The notes under the pieces were generated by a model, which was given only the letters and a program-made list of their open reading frames with translations, searched no databases and was not told the DNA's origin. A DNA stretch of 64,000 nucleotides from assembly GCF_900128955.1 (NCBI RefSeq), contig NZ_FQTY01000001.1, positions 451,235-515,234 on the forward strand, in the 5' to 3' direction. Source of the stretch: Tissierella praeacuta DSM 18095 (GTDB taxonomy: Bacteria; Bacillota; Clostridia; Tissierellales; Tissierellaceae). The position numbers and the translations under genes were made by a program. Below, piece by piece: positions 1-8,644 of the stretch; positions within the stretch are counted from its first letter, which is position 1, and each line of letters begins with the position of its first letter.

Positions 1-793
1 TCTCTTGAGTACCTCCTATTCTTCTAATTCTTTTTTCTTCAATTGCTTTTAAAATTTTTACTTGTGATATAGGACTTAAAGAGTTTATTTCATCTAAAAA
101 TAGAGTTCCTCCTTTAGCCGATTCAAAAAGTCCTTCTTTTTCTTCAGCACCTGTAAAACTACCTTTTGTTGTCCCAAATAAAATACCTTCTAATAGATTT
201 TCTGGTATAGCTCCACAATTCTGAGAAACAAAAGGTCCATCTCTTCTATTACTACAATTATGAATTGATTGTGCAACTAATTCCTTTCCTGTACCTGTAT
301 TGCCTTGAATTAAAACTGTAGATTCTGTCTTTGATACTCTACGAATTTTTTCCTTAATTTCAAGCATTTTAGCATTTCTTGTAATTATGTCATCAATTGT
401 ATAGCAAGTACCGTTTTGTCTATAATATATTTTATATTTATAGTCCCTATTGTAGATACTAATATTATTTTCATCTACAATATCTGCAAATTCAACGGCA
501 CCAATTACCTTATTTCCCTCTATAAGTGGATATGTAGATCCCACCTGATAAACTAAATTATCATTTTGTGTTTTTAAACCTTGTTTTAAGTTTATAAAAG
601 ATTTTCCTGTTTTTATAGAGGCAATCATAGAACTATTATTGTTATCTAAGTTTTTATAAAGAGAGGTAACCTTCCTTCCCATAGTATTCTCTAATTCCAA
701 GTCATAAATAGGCAAATTATTCATGGTAAAATAAATAATTTCTCCTTTGTTGTTAACAATAACTACATTTTTACAATTAAACTGTTCCAACAT
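1..793 (-). CDS. Sigma-54-dependent PAS-AAA+ transcriptional activator, C-terminus cut by window edge
   Basis: The reading frame starts at ATG 793 and runs off the left edge, giving 264 residues. Residues about 1-125 look like a PAS-type sensor region. From about 135 a sigma-54 activator AAA+ domain follows, with Walker A GNTGTGKE (164-171), a GSFTGA sigma-54 contact loop (211-216; the usual form is GAFTGA) and Walker B GGTLFLDEI (228-236). The rest of the AAA+ domain and the expected Fis-type helix-turn-helix lie outside. Architecture matches the activator at 11780-13204 near the ornithine operon, so this is a paralogue. Its ligand and target are unknown; no -24/-12 promoter was seen nearby. 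A housekeeping-type promoter lies just upstream. Confidence 0.9.
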   Translation of the reverse strand, partial: MLEQFNCKNVVIVNNKGEIIYFTMNNLPIYDLELENTMGRKVTSLYKNLDNNNSSMIASIKTGKSFINLKQGLKTQNDNLVYQVGSTYPLIEGNKVIGAVEFADIVDENNISIYNRDYKYKIYYRQNGTCYTIDDIITRNAKMLEIKEKIRRVSKTESTVLIQGNTGTGKELVAQSIHNCSNRRDGPFVSQNCGAIPENLLEGILFGTTKGSFTGAEEKEGLFESAKGGTLFLDEINSLSPISQVKILKAIEEKRIRRIGGTQE

Positions 794-836
794 ATTATCA
801 CCTATCAATATTAGTTTAGAAAAACTATAAAAACAA

Positions 837-866
837 ATTATAACTATACTTTTTTTCTTAAGTCAA
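837..866 (-). promoter_or_regulatory. Sigma-A-type promoter for the partial sigma-54 activator
   Basis: On the minus strand TTGACT (861-866) and TATAAT (837-842) are separated by 18 bp. The -35 sits across the last codons of rarA, so the activator could be transcribed independently of rarA. A short inverted repeat (812-827, TAGTTT/AAACTA) lies just downstream of the -10. This is a pattern match only. Confidence 0.5.
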
Positions 867-2165
867 TAATCTTTCTTTTATCTCTTTTTCATATCCATTT
901 TCTGTAGGTACATAATATTTTTTGTCTATAAACTCAGTAGGTAAATATTGTTGTTGAACAAAAGCTCCTTCATAATCATGAGGATATTTATAGCCTATAC
1001 CATTGCCCAAATTCTTAGCTCCAGGATAAGAACCATCTTTTAAATGAGTTGGAACCTTACCTATTTCTTTTTCCCTTATATCTTTTAATGCACTATTTAT
1101 ACCAACGTAGACTGCATTACTTTTTGGAGCAGTAGCTATATATACCGCCGCCTGTGCTAAGGGTATTCGTCCTTCTGGCATACCTATTACATTTACTGCA
1201 TTAAAAGCAGACACTGCTATATTCAGTGCATTGGGATCTGCATTTCCCACATCTTCTGATGCACATATAATTATTCTCCTAGCTATAAATTTGGGATCTT
1301 CCCCTGCATTAATCATCTTTGCTAACCAATACAAAGTTCCATCGGCATCTCCACCTCTCATGCTTTTAATAAAGGCAGAAATAGTATCATAATGCTCATC
1401 CCCACCTTTATCATATCTAGCCGTTTTTATTTGAATAGATTCTTTTATTGTATCTAAATCTATTTCAATCATTTCGTTTTCATCTATAGGTGTTGAAAGA
1501 ACCCCAATTTCTAAAGAATTGAGTACCGTTCTCCCATCTCCATCGGAAATAGTTATTAAATAATCAATTGCTTCATCTGTTATATTTACTTTATAATTAC
1601 CTAATCCTTTTTCTGAATTAGTTAAAGCATTATAAATTAATTTTTTCAGATTATCTCTATTTAAAGATTCTAGTTTTAGAACCATTACCCTAGACAATAA
1701 AGCTTTATTTACTTCAAAGTAGGGATTTTCAGTTGTGGCACCGATTAAAATAATTATTCCTCTCTCTACAAAAGGCAGTAATGCATCTTGTTGTGACTTA
1801 TTAAATCTATGAATTTCATCTACAAAAAGAATAGTTCTCTTATTATACAATTTTAAATTTTCTTCAGCCCTATCCATTACTTCTCGTATATCTCTTACCC
1901 CAGATGTTACAGCTGATAATTTTTCAAAAAGCATATTTGTAGTATTGGCTATTATAGTGGCCAAAGTAGTCTTACCTGTTCCAGGAGGTCCAAAAAATAT
2001 CATAGAAGTAATCCTATCTGCCTTTATAGCTCTATTTAGAAATTTCCCTTCACCTAATATATGTTCTTGCCCTACAAATTCCTCTATTTTTTCAGGTCTC
2101 ATTCTATCGGCTAAGGGTGCACTTTTCTTAAGCTTTTCTTCCATACTCAAAGTAAACAAATCCAT
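858..2165 (-). CDS. rarA: Replication-associated recombination protein A (RarA/MgsA AAA+ ATPase)
   Basis: This 435-residue cytoplasmic ATPase acts at stalled replication forks. It belongs to the clamp-loader-like MgsA/WRNIP1 family. Walker A GPPGTGKT is at residues 59-66 and Walker B DEIH at 116-119, followed by the sensor segment GATTENP. The C-terminal half holds the tetramerisation region with the family sequence GGDADGTLYWLAKM. The length is normal for the family. The start at 2165 has AGGTG a few bases upstream. It ends about 65 bp before the partial activator, whose promoter overlaps its 3' end, so the two genes are probably functionally unrelated. Confidence 0.95.
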   Translation of the reverse strand: MDLFTLSMEEKLKKSAPLADRMRPEKIEEFVGQEHILGEGKFLNRAIKADRITSMIFFGPPGTGKTTLATIIANTTNMLFEKLSAVTSGVRDIREVMDRAEENLKLYNKRTILFVDEIHRFNKSQQDALLPFVERGIIILIGATTENPYFEVNKALLSRVMVLKLESLNRDNLKKLIYNALTNSEKGLGNYKVNITDEAIDYLITISDGDGRTVLNSLEIGVLSTPIDENEMIEIDLDTIKESIQIKTARYDKGGDEHYDTISAFIKSMRGGDADGTLYWLAKMINAGEDPKFIARRIIICASEDVGNADPNALNIAVSAFNAVNVIGMPEGRIPLAQAAVYIATAPKSNAVYVGINSALKDIREKEIGKVPTHLKDGSYPGAKNLGNGIGYKYPHDYEGAFVQQQYLPTEFIDKKYYVPTENGYEKEIKERLLT

Positions 2166-2226
2166 TTAATCACCTAATTACCTTTATATTATATATAGTA
2201 TTATATCATATAAGAAATGAATTTAG

Positions 2227-3393
2227 TCAATTTTTACTAGCATTAAACTCTTCTCTTATTTTCTCAAGTAAATCCTTATTTTGAATAACTTGAACTCCTG
2301 TATTTACTAAAGCATTAATTGTAATAATCATATTTTCATAGGCTTTATCTGTTAGTGTAGCATCTCTGAATTCTTCAGTGTGTGCTGCAATACTATCATC
2401 ACCATGTATCCCAAAATATGGATGAATAGCAGGACATACATGACTTACATTTCCCATATCTACAGAACCGAAGGTTAATTTTATATTATCAGGATTTTGT
2501 ACTCCTTGACTTTTAAGGTTTTTTGTAAATATTTCTGATAAAGTTTCATTAGTAACTAAATCATCATATCCAAGCTCATAATTAGATATTTGTAGACTAG
2601 CTCCTGTTGCTAATGCAGCACCTCTAGCACAATTCTTAACCTTTTCCGTTAATTTCTGTAAATAGGCTTTCCTGGAAGTCCTTACATAAAATTGAGCAAT
2701 AGCTAAATCTGGAACTATATTTGCAGCTTTACCTCCCTCTCTTATAATCCCATGAATTCTAGCAGAAGGCAATATATGCTCTCTTAGGGCATTAATACTA
2801 TTAAAAGTCATTATTACTGCATCAAGGGCATTGATACCTTTATCTGGATCTGAAGCAGCATGAGAAGCTTTTCCTTTAAATGTAAATTGTATAGCTTCCA
2901 TAGCTAGAGATGTGCCACTTTTACTGTATGTAGAAGATGGATGAGCTAACATGGCTACATCAATACCTTCAAAAGCTCCTTCTTCTACCATTTTAACCTT
3001 TGCTCCGTTGGTTTCTTCTGCTGGAGTTCCAAATACTACAACGGTTCCTCCTATGTCATCTAATAAATGCTTTAAAACTATAGCTGCTCCTGTACTAGTA
3101 GTACCAAGTAAATTATGCCCGCAACCATGTCCTATTTTAGGTAAAGCATCATATTCAGATAAATAAGATATTGCAGGTCCCTCTTTTTTACTTTTATAAT
3201 AAGCTTTAAATCCAGTTTTTATACCAAGATATTCTTCTTCTACTTGAAAACCATATTTCTTTAAAAGCTCTATATGAGCCTTTGAAGATTTAAACTCTTC
3301 ATTTCCTAGTTCTGGATTATTATAAATATATTCATTTAATTCCTTTAAATCATTTAATATACTATAAGTAATATCATTAATCTTCTCTATCAT
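2227..3393 (-). CDS. M20 family metallopeptidase/amidohydrolase (PM20D2/AbgB-like)
   Basis: A 388-residue zinc-type peptidase. The metal-binding sequence HGCGHN follows SEYDALPKIG, and the catalytic GTPAEE motif follows; a central dimerisation domain and a late His-containing HTEEFRD segment complete the M20 plan. The SEYDALP..HGCGHN form resembles the PM20D2 (Xaa-Lys/Orn/Arg dipeptidase) and AbgB branch. The start was put at ATG 3393 because AGGTGGG (3401-3407) overlaps a more upstream GTG. It follows the ornithine operon on the same strand but is separated by an intrinsic terminator. A role in releasing ornithine or lysine from dipeptides is a guess from this neighbourhood; other amide substrates are possible. 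Confidence 0.85.
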   Translation of the reverse strand: MIEKINDITYSILNDLKELNEYIYNNPELGNEEFKSSKAHIELLKKYGFQVEEEYLGIKTGFKAYYKSKKEGPAISYLSEYDALPKIGHGCGHNLLGTTSTGAAIVLKHLLDDIGGTVVVFGTPAEETNGAKVKMVEEGAFEGIDVAMLAHPSSTYSKSGTSLAMEAIQFTFKGKASHAASDPDKGINALDAVIMTFNSINALREHILPSARIHGIIREGGKAANIVPDLAIAQFYVRTSRKAYLQKLTEKVKNCARGAALATGASLQISNYELGYDDLVTNETLSEIFTKNLKSQGVQNPDNIKLTFGSVDMGNVSHVCPAIHPYFGIHGDDSIAAHTEEFRDATLTDKAYENMIITINALVNTGVQVIQNKDLLEKIREEFNASKN

Positions 3394-3572
3394 AATTAAT
3401 CCCACCTAAAATTTATTTCAATTTTTTCTAATAGCTTTTATATAATCTATTAGTAATATTTGATTATTTTTTAAAGTTGTTTTATTGTTTATTATAACAT
3501 ATTATATTTCTAAAAATATTTCAATAAACAAATTATCTATTAAATATCACATTGTTCTTTATAAATAAAATT

Positions 3573-3606
3573 AAAGCTTTGAAGAAATTAATTCCTTCAA
3601 AGCTTT
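3573..3606 (-). terminator. Intrinsic terminator after the ornithine operon
   Basis: Perfect 12-bp stem (3573-3584 with 3595-3606), 10-nt loop, followed on the minus strand by a T-rich stretch (AATTTTATTT). It lies 16 bp past the orr stop codon and separates the operon from the M20 peptidase gene. Confidence 0.75.
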
Positions 3607-3622
3607 TTAATGATTCTTTTAA

Positions 3623-4690
3623 TTATTCTATTATCTCTTTTTCAACATATCTAGATGTCATTGCCCTTAGAATGCTAACATAGGACATCCTAAATTCAAT
3701 AATATCTCCTACTTTATAATCTATTTTACTATCTGAACCATCTAATATAAGATGATCTGAGCTACCGCCAAGAATAATTATATCCTCATCTAAGGGATGA
3801 AGAGTTTCAAAATCCACATCTTGTTTACCTACTGCACAGAGTATTCTTTTCCTAATACCCCTATCTATAAAGGTAGGTATATTGCCAAAAGCATCTTTTC
3901 CTATTTCTCCTATAGGAACGGAAGGCTTTTCTTTTATTTCAATAATTTCTGCTTGAAGCTTAAAGGCATCATTTTTCGTACCTTCTATTTGTTCTCCATA
4001 AGCAAATTCAGTACCAAGTACTAAAGATTCCCCCAGCCTCAAATTATTTATCTTATCTATTTTAGTATCTTTTAATAAGAGATGTATTGTACTTGAATTT
4101 CCACCAGATAATATTTCTAATTCTATATTATACTTTTTTTCTATATTTTCCTCTAGCTTAGTTAATCTATCTAAGATATGTTTATTTGGTATTACTCCGC
4201 CATAACAAGTTAAATTAGTACCTAAACCTATGAGTTTAACTCCCTTTAATTCTATTATCTTTTCTACATCTTCAAATAAAGCTTTCTCATCATAATATCC
4301 TTCTCTTAAATCTCCCAAATCTACCATCAAGATAATCTTGTGAATTTTATTTTTTTCTAAGGCTTTTTCTGATAAAAAAGTAATAGTATCTAATTCTGAG
4401 TTAAGGGAAATATCTGCATAATCTACTATTTTATCTACTTCAGATTTCATAGGTAATCTTAACATTATCTTAGGTATATTCAAGTCCTTTAATCTTATAA
4501 GGTTTTCAATTCTAGAATCAGCTAAATAAGATATTCCACCTTCAATATATGCTTTAGCAATTGCTGGATTTCCACCAAAAACCTTAGTTACCCCTGCCAC
4601 CTTTATACCTTTATCATTACATAATCCAGATACAGCCAGTACATTATCTCTTATGGTTTTTAAATTAATTGTCATTTTGGGATAGCTCAC
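3623..4690 (-). CDS. orr: Ornithine racemase, alanine-racemase-fold PLP enzyme
   Basis: A 355-residue PLP-dependent racemase of the alanine racemase N-terminal (TIM barrel) family. Lys36 in GVTKVFGG is the expected Schiff-base lysine. In ornithine-fermenting clostridia this enzyme converts L-ornithine to D-ornithine, the substrate of the OraSE aminomutase. Being the last gene of the ora/ort operon supports ornithine over alanine or other amino acids as substrate. The start is GTG 4690, eight bases after AAGGGGG. An ATG one base out of frame in the same spot is followed at once by a stop and cannot be the start. The stop of the preceding mutL-like gene is only 3 bp upstream. Confidence 0.92.
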   Translation of the reverse strand: MSYPKMTINLKTIRDNVLAVSGLCNDKGIKVAGVTKVFGGNPAIAKAYIEGGISYLADSRIENLIRLKDLNIPKIMLRLPMKSEVDKIVDYADISLNSELDTITFLSEKALEKNKIHKIILMVDLGDLREGYYDEKALFEDVEKIIELKGVKLIGLGTNLTCYGGVIPNKHILDRLTKLEENIEKKYNIELEILSGGNSSTIHLLLKDTKIDKINNLRLGESLVLGTEFAYGEQIEGTKNDAFKLQAEIIEIKEKPSVPIGEIGKDAFGNIPTFIDRGIRKRILCAVGKQDVDFETLHPLDEDIIILGGSSDHLILDGSDSKIDYKVGDIIEFRMSYVSILRAMTSRYVEKEIIE

Positions 4691-4693
4691 ATT

Positions 4694-6058
4694 TTATTCC
4701 CCCTTAAGACTATTTTCCAAAAGTTTTAAAGCTACTTGTGGATATTTTTTAGCCATTACTCCAAGTGATGCCATTATATAATGATTATCTATTAAAATTT
4801 CTGCTTCAGTATTTGGAAGCAAATCATTTCCTTTGTTTGAAAGTGCAATTTCACTAAGTATTTTTTTTCTATTAGGTAATCTAGTTAGTGCACCACCTGT
4901 ACCTATTATATATTTCACTTGAGTTAAATCTTTACCTTCTGCAATGGTTTTCTTTCCAGATGGTCCATATAAATGTTTCAGCCCACCTGCATGTCTTCTC
5001 ACAGCTGTAATAGTAGCATGTAATGTTAATTCTTCTACAAACCTTTTTTCTAAATTAGTTTCTGGAATTGGCTTGTGGTGAAAAATTAAGTTTTCAAGTT
5101 CTTCCATAGAAATCTTTAATTCCTTAGTTAATTCTTCTTTGCCCATCATTTCAACTACATTCTTCATACTTACATATACTCCAAGATCACCTTCCACAGT
5201 TCTTTTAGCCTTAGGTTCTGGGTTTATTAAAATTCTTGATATTTCGTCACTATCTTCTGTAACAGAATGAACATCTGTTGTGGCTCCTCCTACGTCAATA
5301 GTTAATAAATCCCCAATATCATCATATAGAAGTTGGGAAGCCTCCATTACAGCACCTGGTGTTGGCATAATAGGTCCTGTTACCATTTCCCTCACATGTT
5401 CCATACCTGGTGCATGAATTATATGTTTTTCAAATACTTCTTGAATTACTTTTCTTGTAGGCTCTACATTTAATTCATCAATTTTTGGATAAACATTATC
5501 AACTATATAAAGTTCCGTTTCTTTTCCTTGGAATATCTCCTTTATATCTTCATGATTTTCAATATTGCCTGCATATATAACAGGTATATTTAAATTCATT
5601 TCTGAAATAAGCTCTGCATTGTAAAGGGCAGTATCTCTTTCACCATAATCTACTCCACCTGCAATTAGGATAATATTAGGTTTTATTTCTTGAATTTTTC
5701 TTAAATCAGACTTTCGTAACCTACCAGCTGTAATGAATTTAATATTAGCTCCTGCACCTAATGCTGCCTCTTTAGCAGCTTTAACAGTCATATCATATAC
5801 CAATCCATGAACAGTCATTCTAAGACCTCCTGCTGCAGAGCTGGTGGCTATAAGTTCATCATAGTCTATAGATTCTTCACCAAGATTTTTTGCTAAATCA
5901 TCTATAGCTCCTTTTAGTCCAATATTAACATCACCTTCTAATACAGATGTGGCTGATTGACCCTGCCCAATAAACTTTGGGCAGGTATCTAAATCATTAA
6001 ATGCATTAACTACTGTTGTAGTACTCCCTATTTCTGCAACTAATAAACTAATCTTCAT
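4694..6058 (-). CDS. MutL/GlmL-like ATPase, putative reactivase/chaperone for the B12-dependent aminomutase
   Basis: A 454-residue protein of the GlmL/MutL family (hydantoinase-like ASKHA ATPase fold), found beside glutamate mutase and ornithine aminomutase genes. Visible motifs are the N-terminal phosphate loop AEIGSTTTVV (residues about 8-17), a second nucleotide-binding segment IDVGGATTDVHSV, and GTGGALTRLPN near the C-terminus. It is unrelated to the mismatch-repair MutL. The start is taken as ATG 6058, which overlaps the oraE stop; a more upstream ATG at 6082 lies wholly inside oraE. Its place between oraE and orr suggests that it keeps OraSE active, probably by exchanging damaged cobalamin. 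That role is inferred from diol dehydratase reactivases. Confidence 0.85.
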   Translation of the reverse strand: MKISLLVAEIGSTTTVVNAFNDLDTCPKFIGQGQSATSVLEGDVNIGLKGAIDDLAKNLGEESIDYDELIATSSAAGGLRMTVHGLVYDMTVKAAKEAALGAGANIKFITAGRLRKSDLRKIQEIKPNIILIAGGVDYGERDTALYNAELISEMNLNIPVIYAGNIENHEDIKEIFQGKETELYIVDNVYPKIDELNVEPTRKVIQEVFEKHIIHAPGMEHVREMVTGPIMPTPGAVMEASQLLYDDIGDLLTIDVGGATTDVHSVTEDSDEISRILINPEPKAKRTVEGDLGVYVSMKNVVEMMGKEELTKELKISMEELENLIFHHKPIPETNLEKRFVEELTLHATITAVRRHAGGLKHLYGPSGKKTIAEGKDLTQVKYIIGTGGALTRLPNRKKILSEIALSNKGNDLLPNTEAEILIDNHYIMASLGVMAKKYPQVALKLLENSLKGE

Positions 6059-8264
6059 TAGACATCTCTCTTCTCTTTTCAACTAAAAACGTAGCTACAT
6101 GGGAACCTTTCGTTCCTCTACCAAATCCAGCATCCATACCAGATTGGATGGCTAATTCATTAGATACTTGAGTTCCTCCAGCAGCCAGAATGATTTTATC
6201 TCTTATACCCTTTTCAATACATAATTCATGTAATTTCTTCATGTTTTTATAGTGAATATCATCATGGGAAATTATTGTTGATGAAAGAATAGCATCAGCA
6301 TTTAATTCTATAGCTGCATCAACTAATTTCTCAACTGGTATAGATGTGCCTAGTATATGACATTCAATACCATATTTTTCTATTCCACCATGTTTAATAT
6401 CAATAATTTCACGAATTCCTACAGAATGTTCATCTTCCCCAACAGTTGCTGCTACAACCTTCATCGGCTTAGCTTTAATATCTGCACGAATTTCTTCTTC
6501 AGTTAATTCCTTTGGTTTAGGTGGAATAACTAACTCCTTAGTATCTATAGTAAAAGCAACTCTACCTTTTAACTCTACACGAGTCCCCTCAGCTTCTTGC
6601 ATTATCTCTTTGTGAATTACTTCTACATCTTCTAATCCCATTTTCTTACCTATTTCAATTGCAGCAAATTCTGCAGTCCTTTCGTCAGCAGGTAAGAATA
6701 ATGTTGTTAGGACTATACCATCTCCTAGCCATTCCATTTCAGGCTTAATCTTAGATGTAGTTCTAAGTTCTTTAACTTCTTCTAATCTTACATTTACATT
6801 ATCATTTTCATCTAATTCATCTATAAATACAATTTTTGATGGCTCTTCAAAGGTTCCTCCACCAATTAAGGCAGCTGGATTACCTACCAAACTTTCATCA
6901 TATTGAGCCACATTGTTATATCCAAAATGTGCAGTTACTGGAGCCATATAATCAGTATCTCTTTCATATACTGTTCCTTCTCCTACTCCTGCATCAGCTT
7001 TTCTAATTATCCCATCATTGTTTCTTTCCGGATAATATCCTGAGTCAACAAAAAAACCTGCTTCTACTGCATTAAAGTATCCACCAACTTCAATAATTTC
7101 CTCCATAAAGAGGATAGCTCTTTCTTTTAATTCTCTAACCTTTTCTGCTAATTCGCCTTTATCCCTTTTGATTTCAACCATTGCTCCAAGTCCATCCATA
7201 CCTGCAAAAGCTTGCTTAGCAGTATCTATTGCTTCAATATTATATATATGCCATGGTACATTTCTTCCTTCATCAGGAGTAATTGTAGATTGAATGTCTG
7301 CTCTAGTTAATTGAGAAATAAGTAAGTTGAGCACATGGGTTACAGTTGCTTCTCTAGTAGATGATTCCATGTACTTTGTATTCATTTGTGCTCTCATCTT
7401 ATATTCTCTAAACAGATCTCTTAATGCAACAGCATAAGGTAAGTCTAATCTCATACAGGGTGCTGGTGGTGCCGTTGGTGGTACTGTTGAAAGACAGATG
7501 TTTTCTTTCTTCATTCCAACTTTAACGGAGAATATTGAGTTAATAGCATGTTGTACCATAAGTTCTGGCATTACCTTCCATGCTTCTCTTGCTGTAGCAT
7601 TTGCATTGTGTGCACCGTCTATTTGTGCTATATCTGCCCAAGCCATAACTCTCTTAGCTTCTGCAGCATCAACGAAGGATCTAATCATATTAATATTTCT
7701 ATAAAGAACATTGTACTGAGGGTCTTGATGTGCTCCATTTACTCCTTCTTCAGCAAACATTACTGCAATTTCTGGACCTGCTACTCCAGAAACATAGGAG
7801 TGGTAATTAATTGGTCTGCCTACTTCATCTTCTATAAAGTCTAATGCTTTCCTTTGAGCTCTAACTTGCTTTCTTGAAATAGGAATTCCACCTACTCCTT
7901 GTGGAGTTCCTTCTATAAGACTCTCAAAGTGAGACTGCCCTGCTGTTCTAATAACCATTATATGATCTGCTCCATGCCACGCAGCCATTCTCATACGTCT
8001 AATATCATCTTCAAATCTTCCTGAAGCAATTTCAGTTGTAATAACTGCCTTATTTTGAGGATCTATATTATCAAAATATTTAGCTGCTGGTAGTGGTTGA
8101 CTGTTTTCAAGATTTACAGATGTGTCGTAATATTCAAATTTACCAATTTGCCTGTTTTCTCCCACTCCCTCTCTCCAATGCCAACCCCTTCTTCTAGGTT
8201 TATATTTATCAATATCTTTTAAGATATATTCTATATCTAACTTTTTATTGGGTTTTAATTCCAT
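6048..8264 (-). CDS. oraE: D-ornithine 4,5-aminomutase, large E subunit (B12 and PLP)
   Basis: A 738-residue catalytic subunit that moves the terminal amino group of D-ornithine from C5 to C4, giving 2,4-diaminopentanoate. The N-terminal three-quarters forms the TIM-barrel domain. The C-terminal Rossmann domain carries the cobalamin-binding DEHSVG motif with His613 as lower cobalt ligand. Lys624 lies 11 residues later, matching the spacing of the PLP-binding lysine known in the Clostridium sticklandii enzyme. ATG 8264 overlaps the oraS stop by one base, and the SD AAGGAGGT lies inside the end of oraS, a sign of translational coupling between the two subunits. Confidence 0.96.
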   Translation of the reverse strand: MELKPNKKLDIEYILKDIDKYKPRRRGWHWREGVGENRQIGKFEYYDTSVNLENSQPLPAAKYFDNIDPQNKAVITTEIASGRFEDDIRRMRMAAWHGADHIMVIRTAGQSHFESLIEGTPQGVGGIPISRKQVRAQRKALDFIEDEVGRPINYHSYVSGVAGPEIAVMFAEEGVNGAHQDPQYNVLYRNINMIRSFVDAAEAKRVMAWADIAQIDGAHNANATAREAWKVMPELMVQHAINSIFSVKVGMKKENICLSTVPPTAPPAPCMRLDLPYAVALRDLFREYKMRAQMNTKYMESSTREATVTHVLNLLISQLTRADIQSTITPDEGRNVPWHIYNIEAIDTAKQAFAGMDGLGAMVEIKRDKGELAEKVRELKERAILFMEEIIEVGGYFNAVEAGFFVDSGYYPERNNDGIIRKADAGVGEGTVYERDTDYMAPVTAHFGYNNVAQYDESLVGNPAALIGGGTFEEPSKIVFIDELDENDNVNVRLEEVKELRTTSKIKPEMEWLGDGIVLTTLFLPADERTAEFAAIEIGKKMGLEDVEVIHKEIMQEAEGTRVELKGRVAFTIDTKELVIPPKPKELTEEEIRADIKAKPMKVVAATVGEDEHSVGIREIIDIKHGGIEKYGIECHILGTSIPVEKLVDAAIELNADAILSSTIISHDDIHYKNMKKLHELCIEKGIRDKIILAAGGTQVSNELAIQSGMDAGFGRGTKGSHVATFLVEKRREMSNED

Positions 8265-8629
8265 TAGTTGGCACCTCCTTTAAATAAAGCTACTACATCA
8301 TCCCACATTTCACCTTCAACTAATTTAAGTCCTGTCTCTCTAATTTCCATATTTTTTTCTTTAGCTAATCTATATACTATATGTCCTACACCTTTAGATA
8401 TTAGTCCCCTATCAATTGCTCCATCTACAATAGATTTAGCTTCTATACTTGAAAAACCCATTCTTAGCAATACTGATCTTTCAATAGATGGAGATGTATT
8501 ATTTCTAGCTAATTCAACTATTGGATCAACGATTTTTCCAGCTAGTTCCCAAAATCTTTGTTCCAATTCTTCTTCTGTTAGATTAGCCAAATGTTTTCTT
8601 CTTTCTTGAAAATCATCTTCTCTACTCAT
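8264..8629 (-). CDS. oraS: D-ornithine 4,5-aminomutase, small S subunit
   Basis: A 121-residue helical protein, the small partner of OraE in the adenosylcobalamin/PLP-dependent ornithine aminomutase. The sequence is charged, without membrane segments, and has the usual length for OraS. The start at 8629 follows GGAGGTTATAAA. It overlaps oraE by one base downstream and follows ortB by 15 bp upstream. The operon position is the main support alongside family resemblance. Confidence 0.95.
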   Translation of the reverse strand: MSREDDFQERRKHLANLTEEELEQRFWELAGKIVDPIVELARNNTSPSIERSVLLRMGFSSIEAKSIVDGAIDRGLISKGVGHIVYRLAKEKNMEIRETGLKLVEGEMWDDVVALFKGGAN

Positions 8630-8644
8630 TTTATAACCTCCTAA

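Noticed and set aside
4669..4692. ATG just ahead of orr as its start codon
   Set aside because: This ATG is out of frame and followed at once by TGA; the GTG two bases further gives the full racemase with a correct SD distance.
6059..6082. Upstream start for the mutL-like gene
   Set aside because: It would lie wholly within the end of oraE and add eight residues absent from the conserved N-terminus; ATG 6058 is in the normal coupled position.
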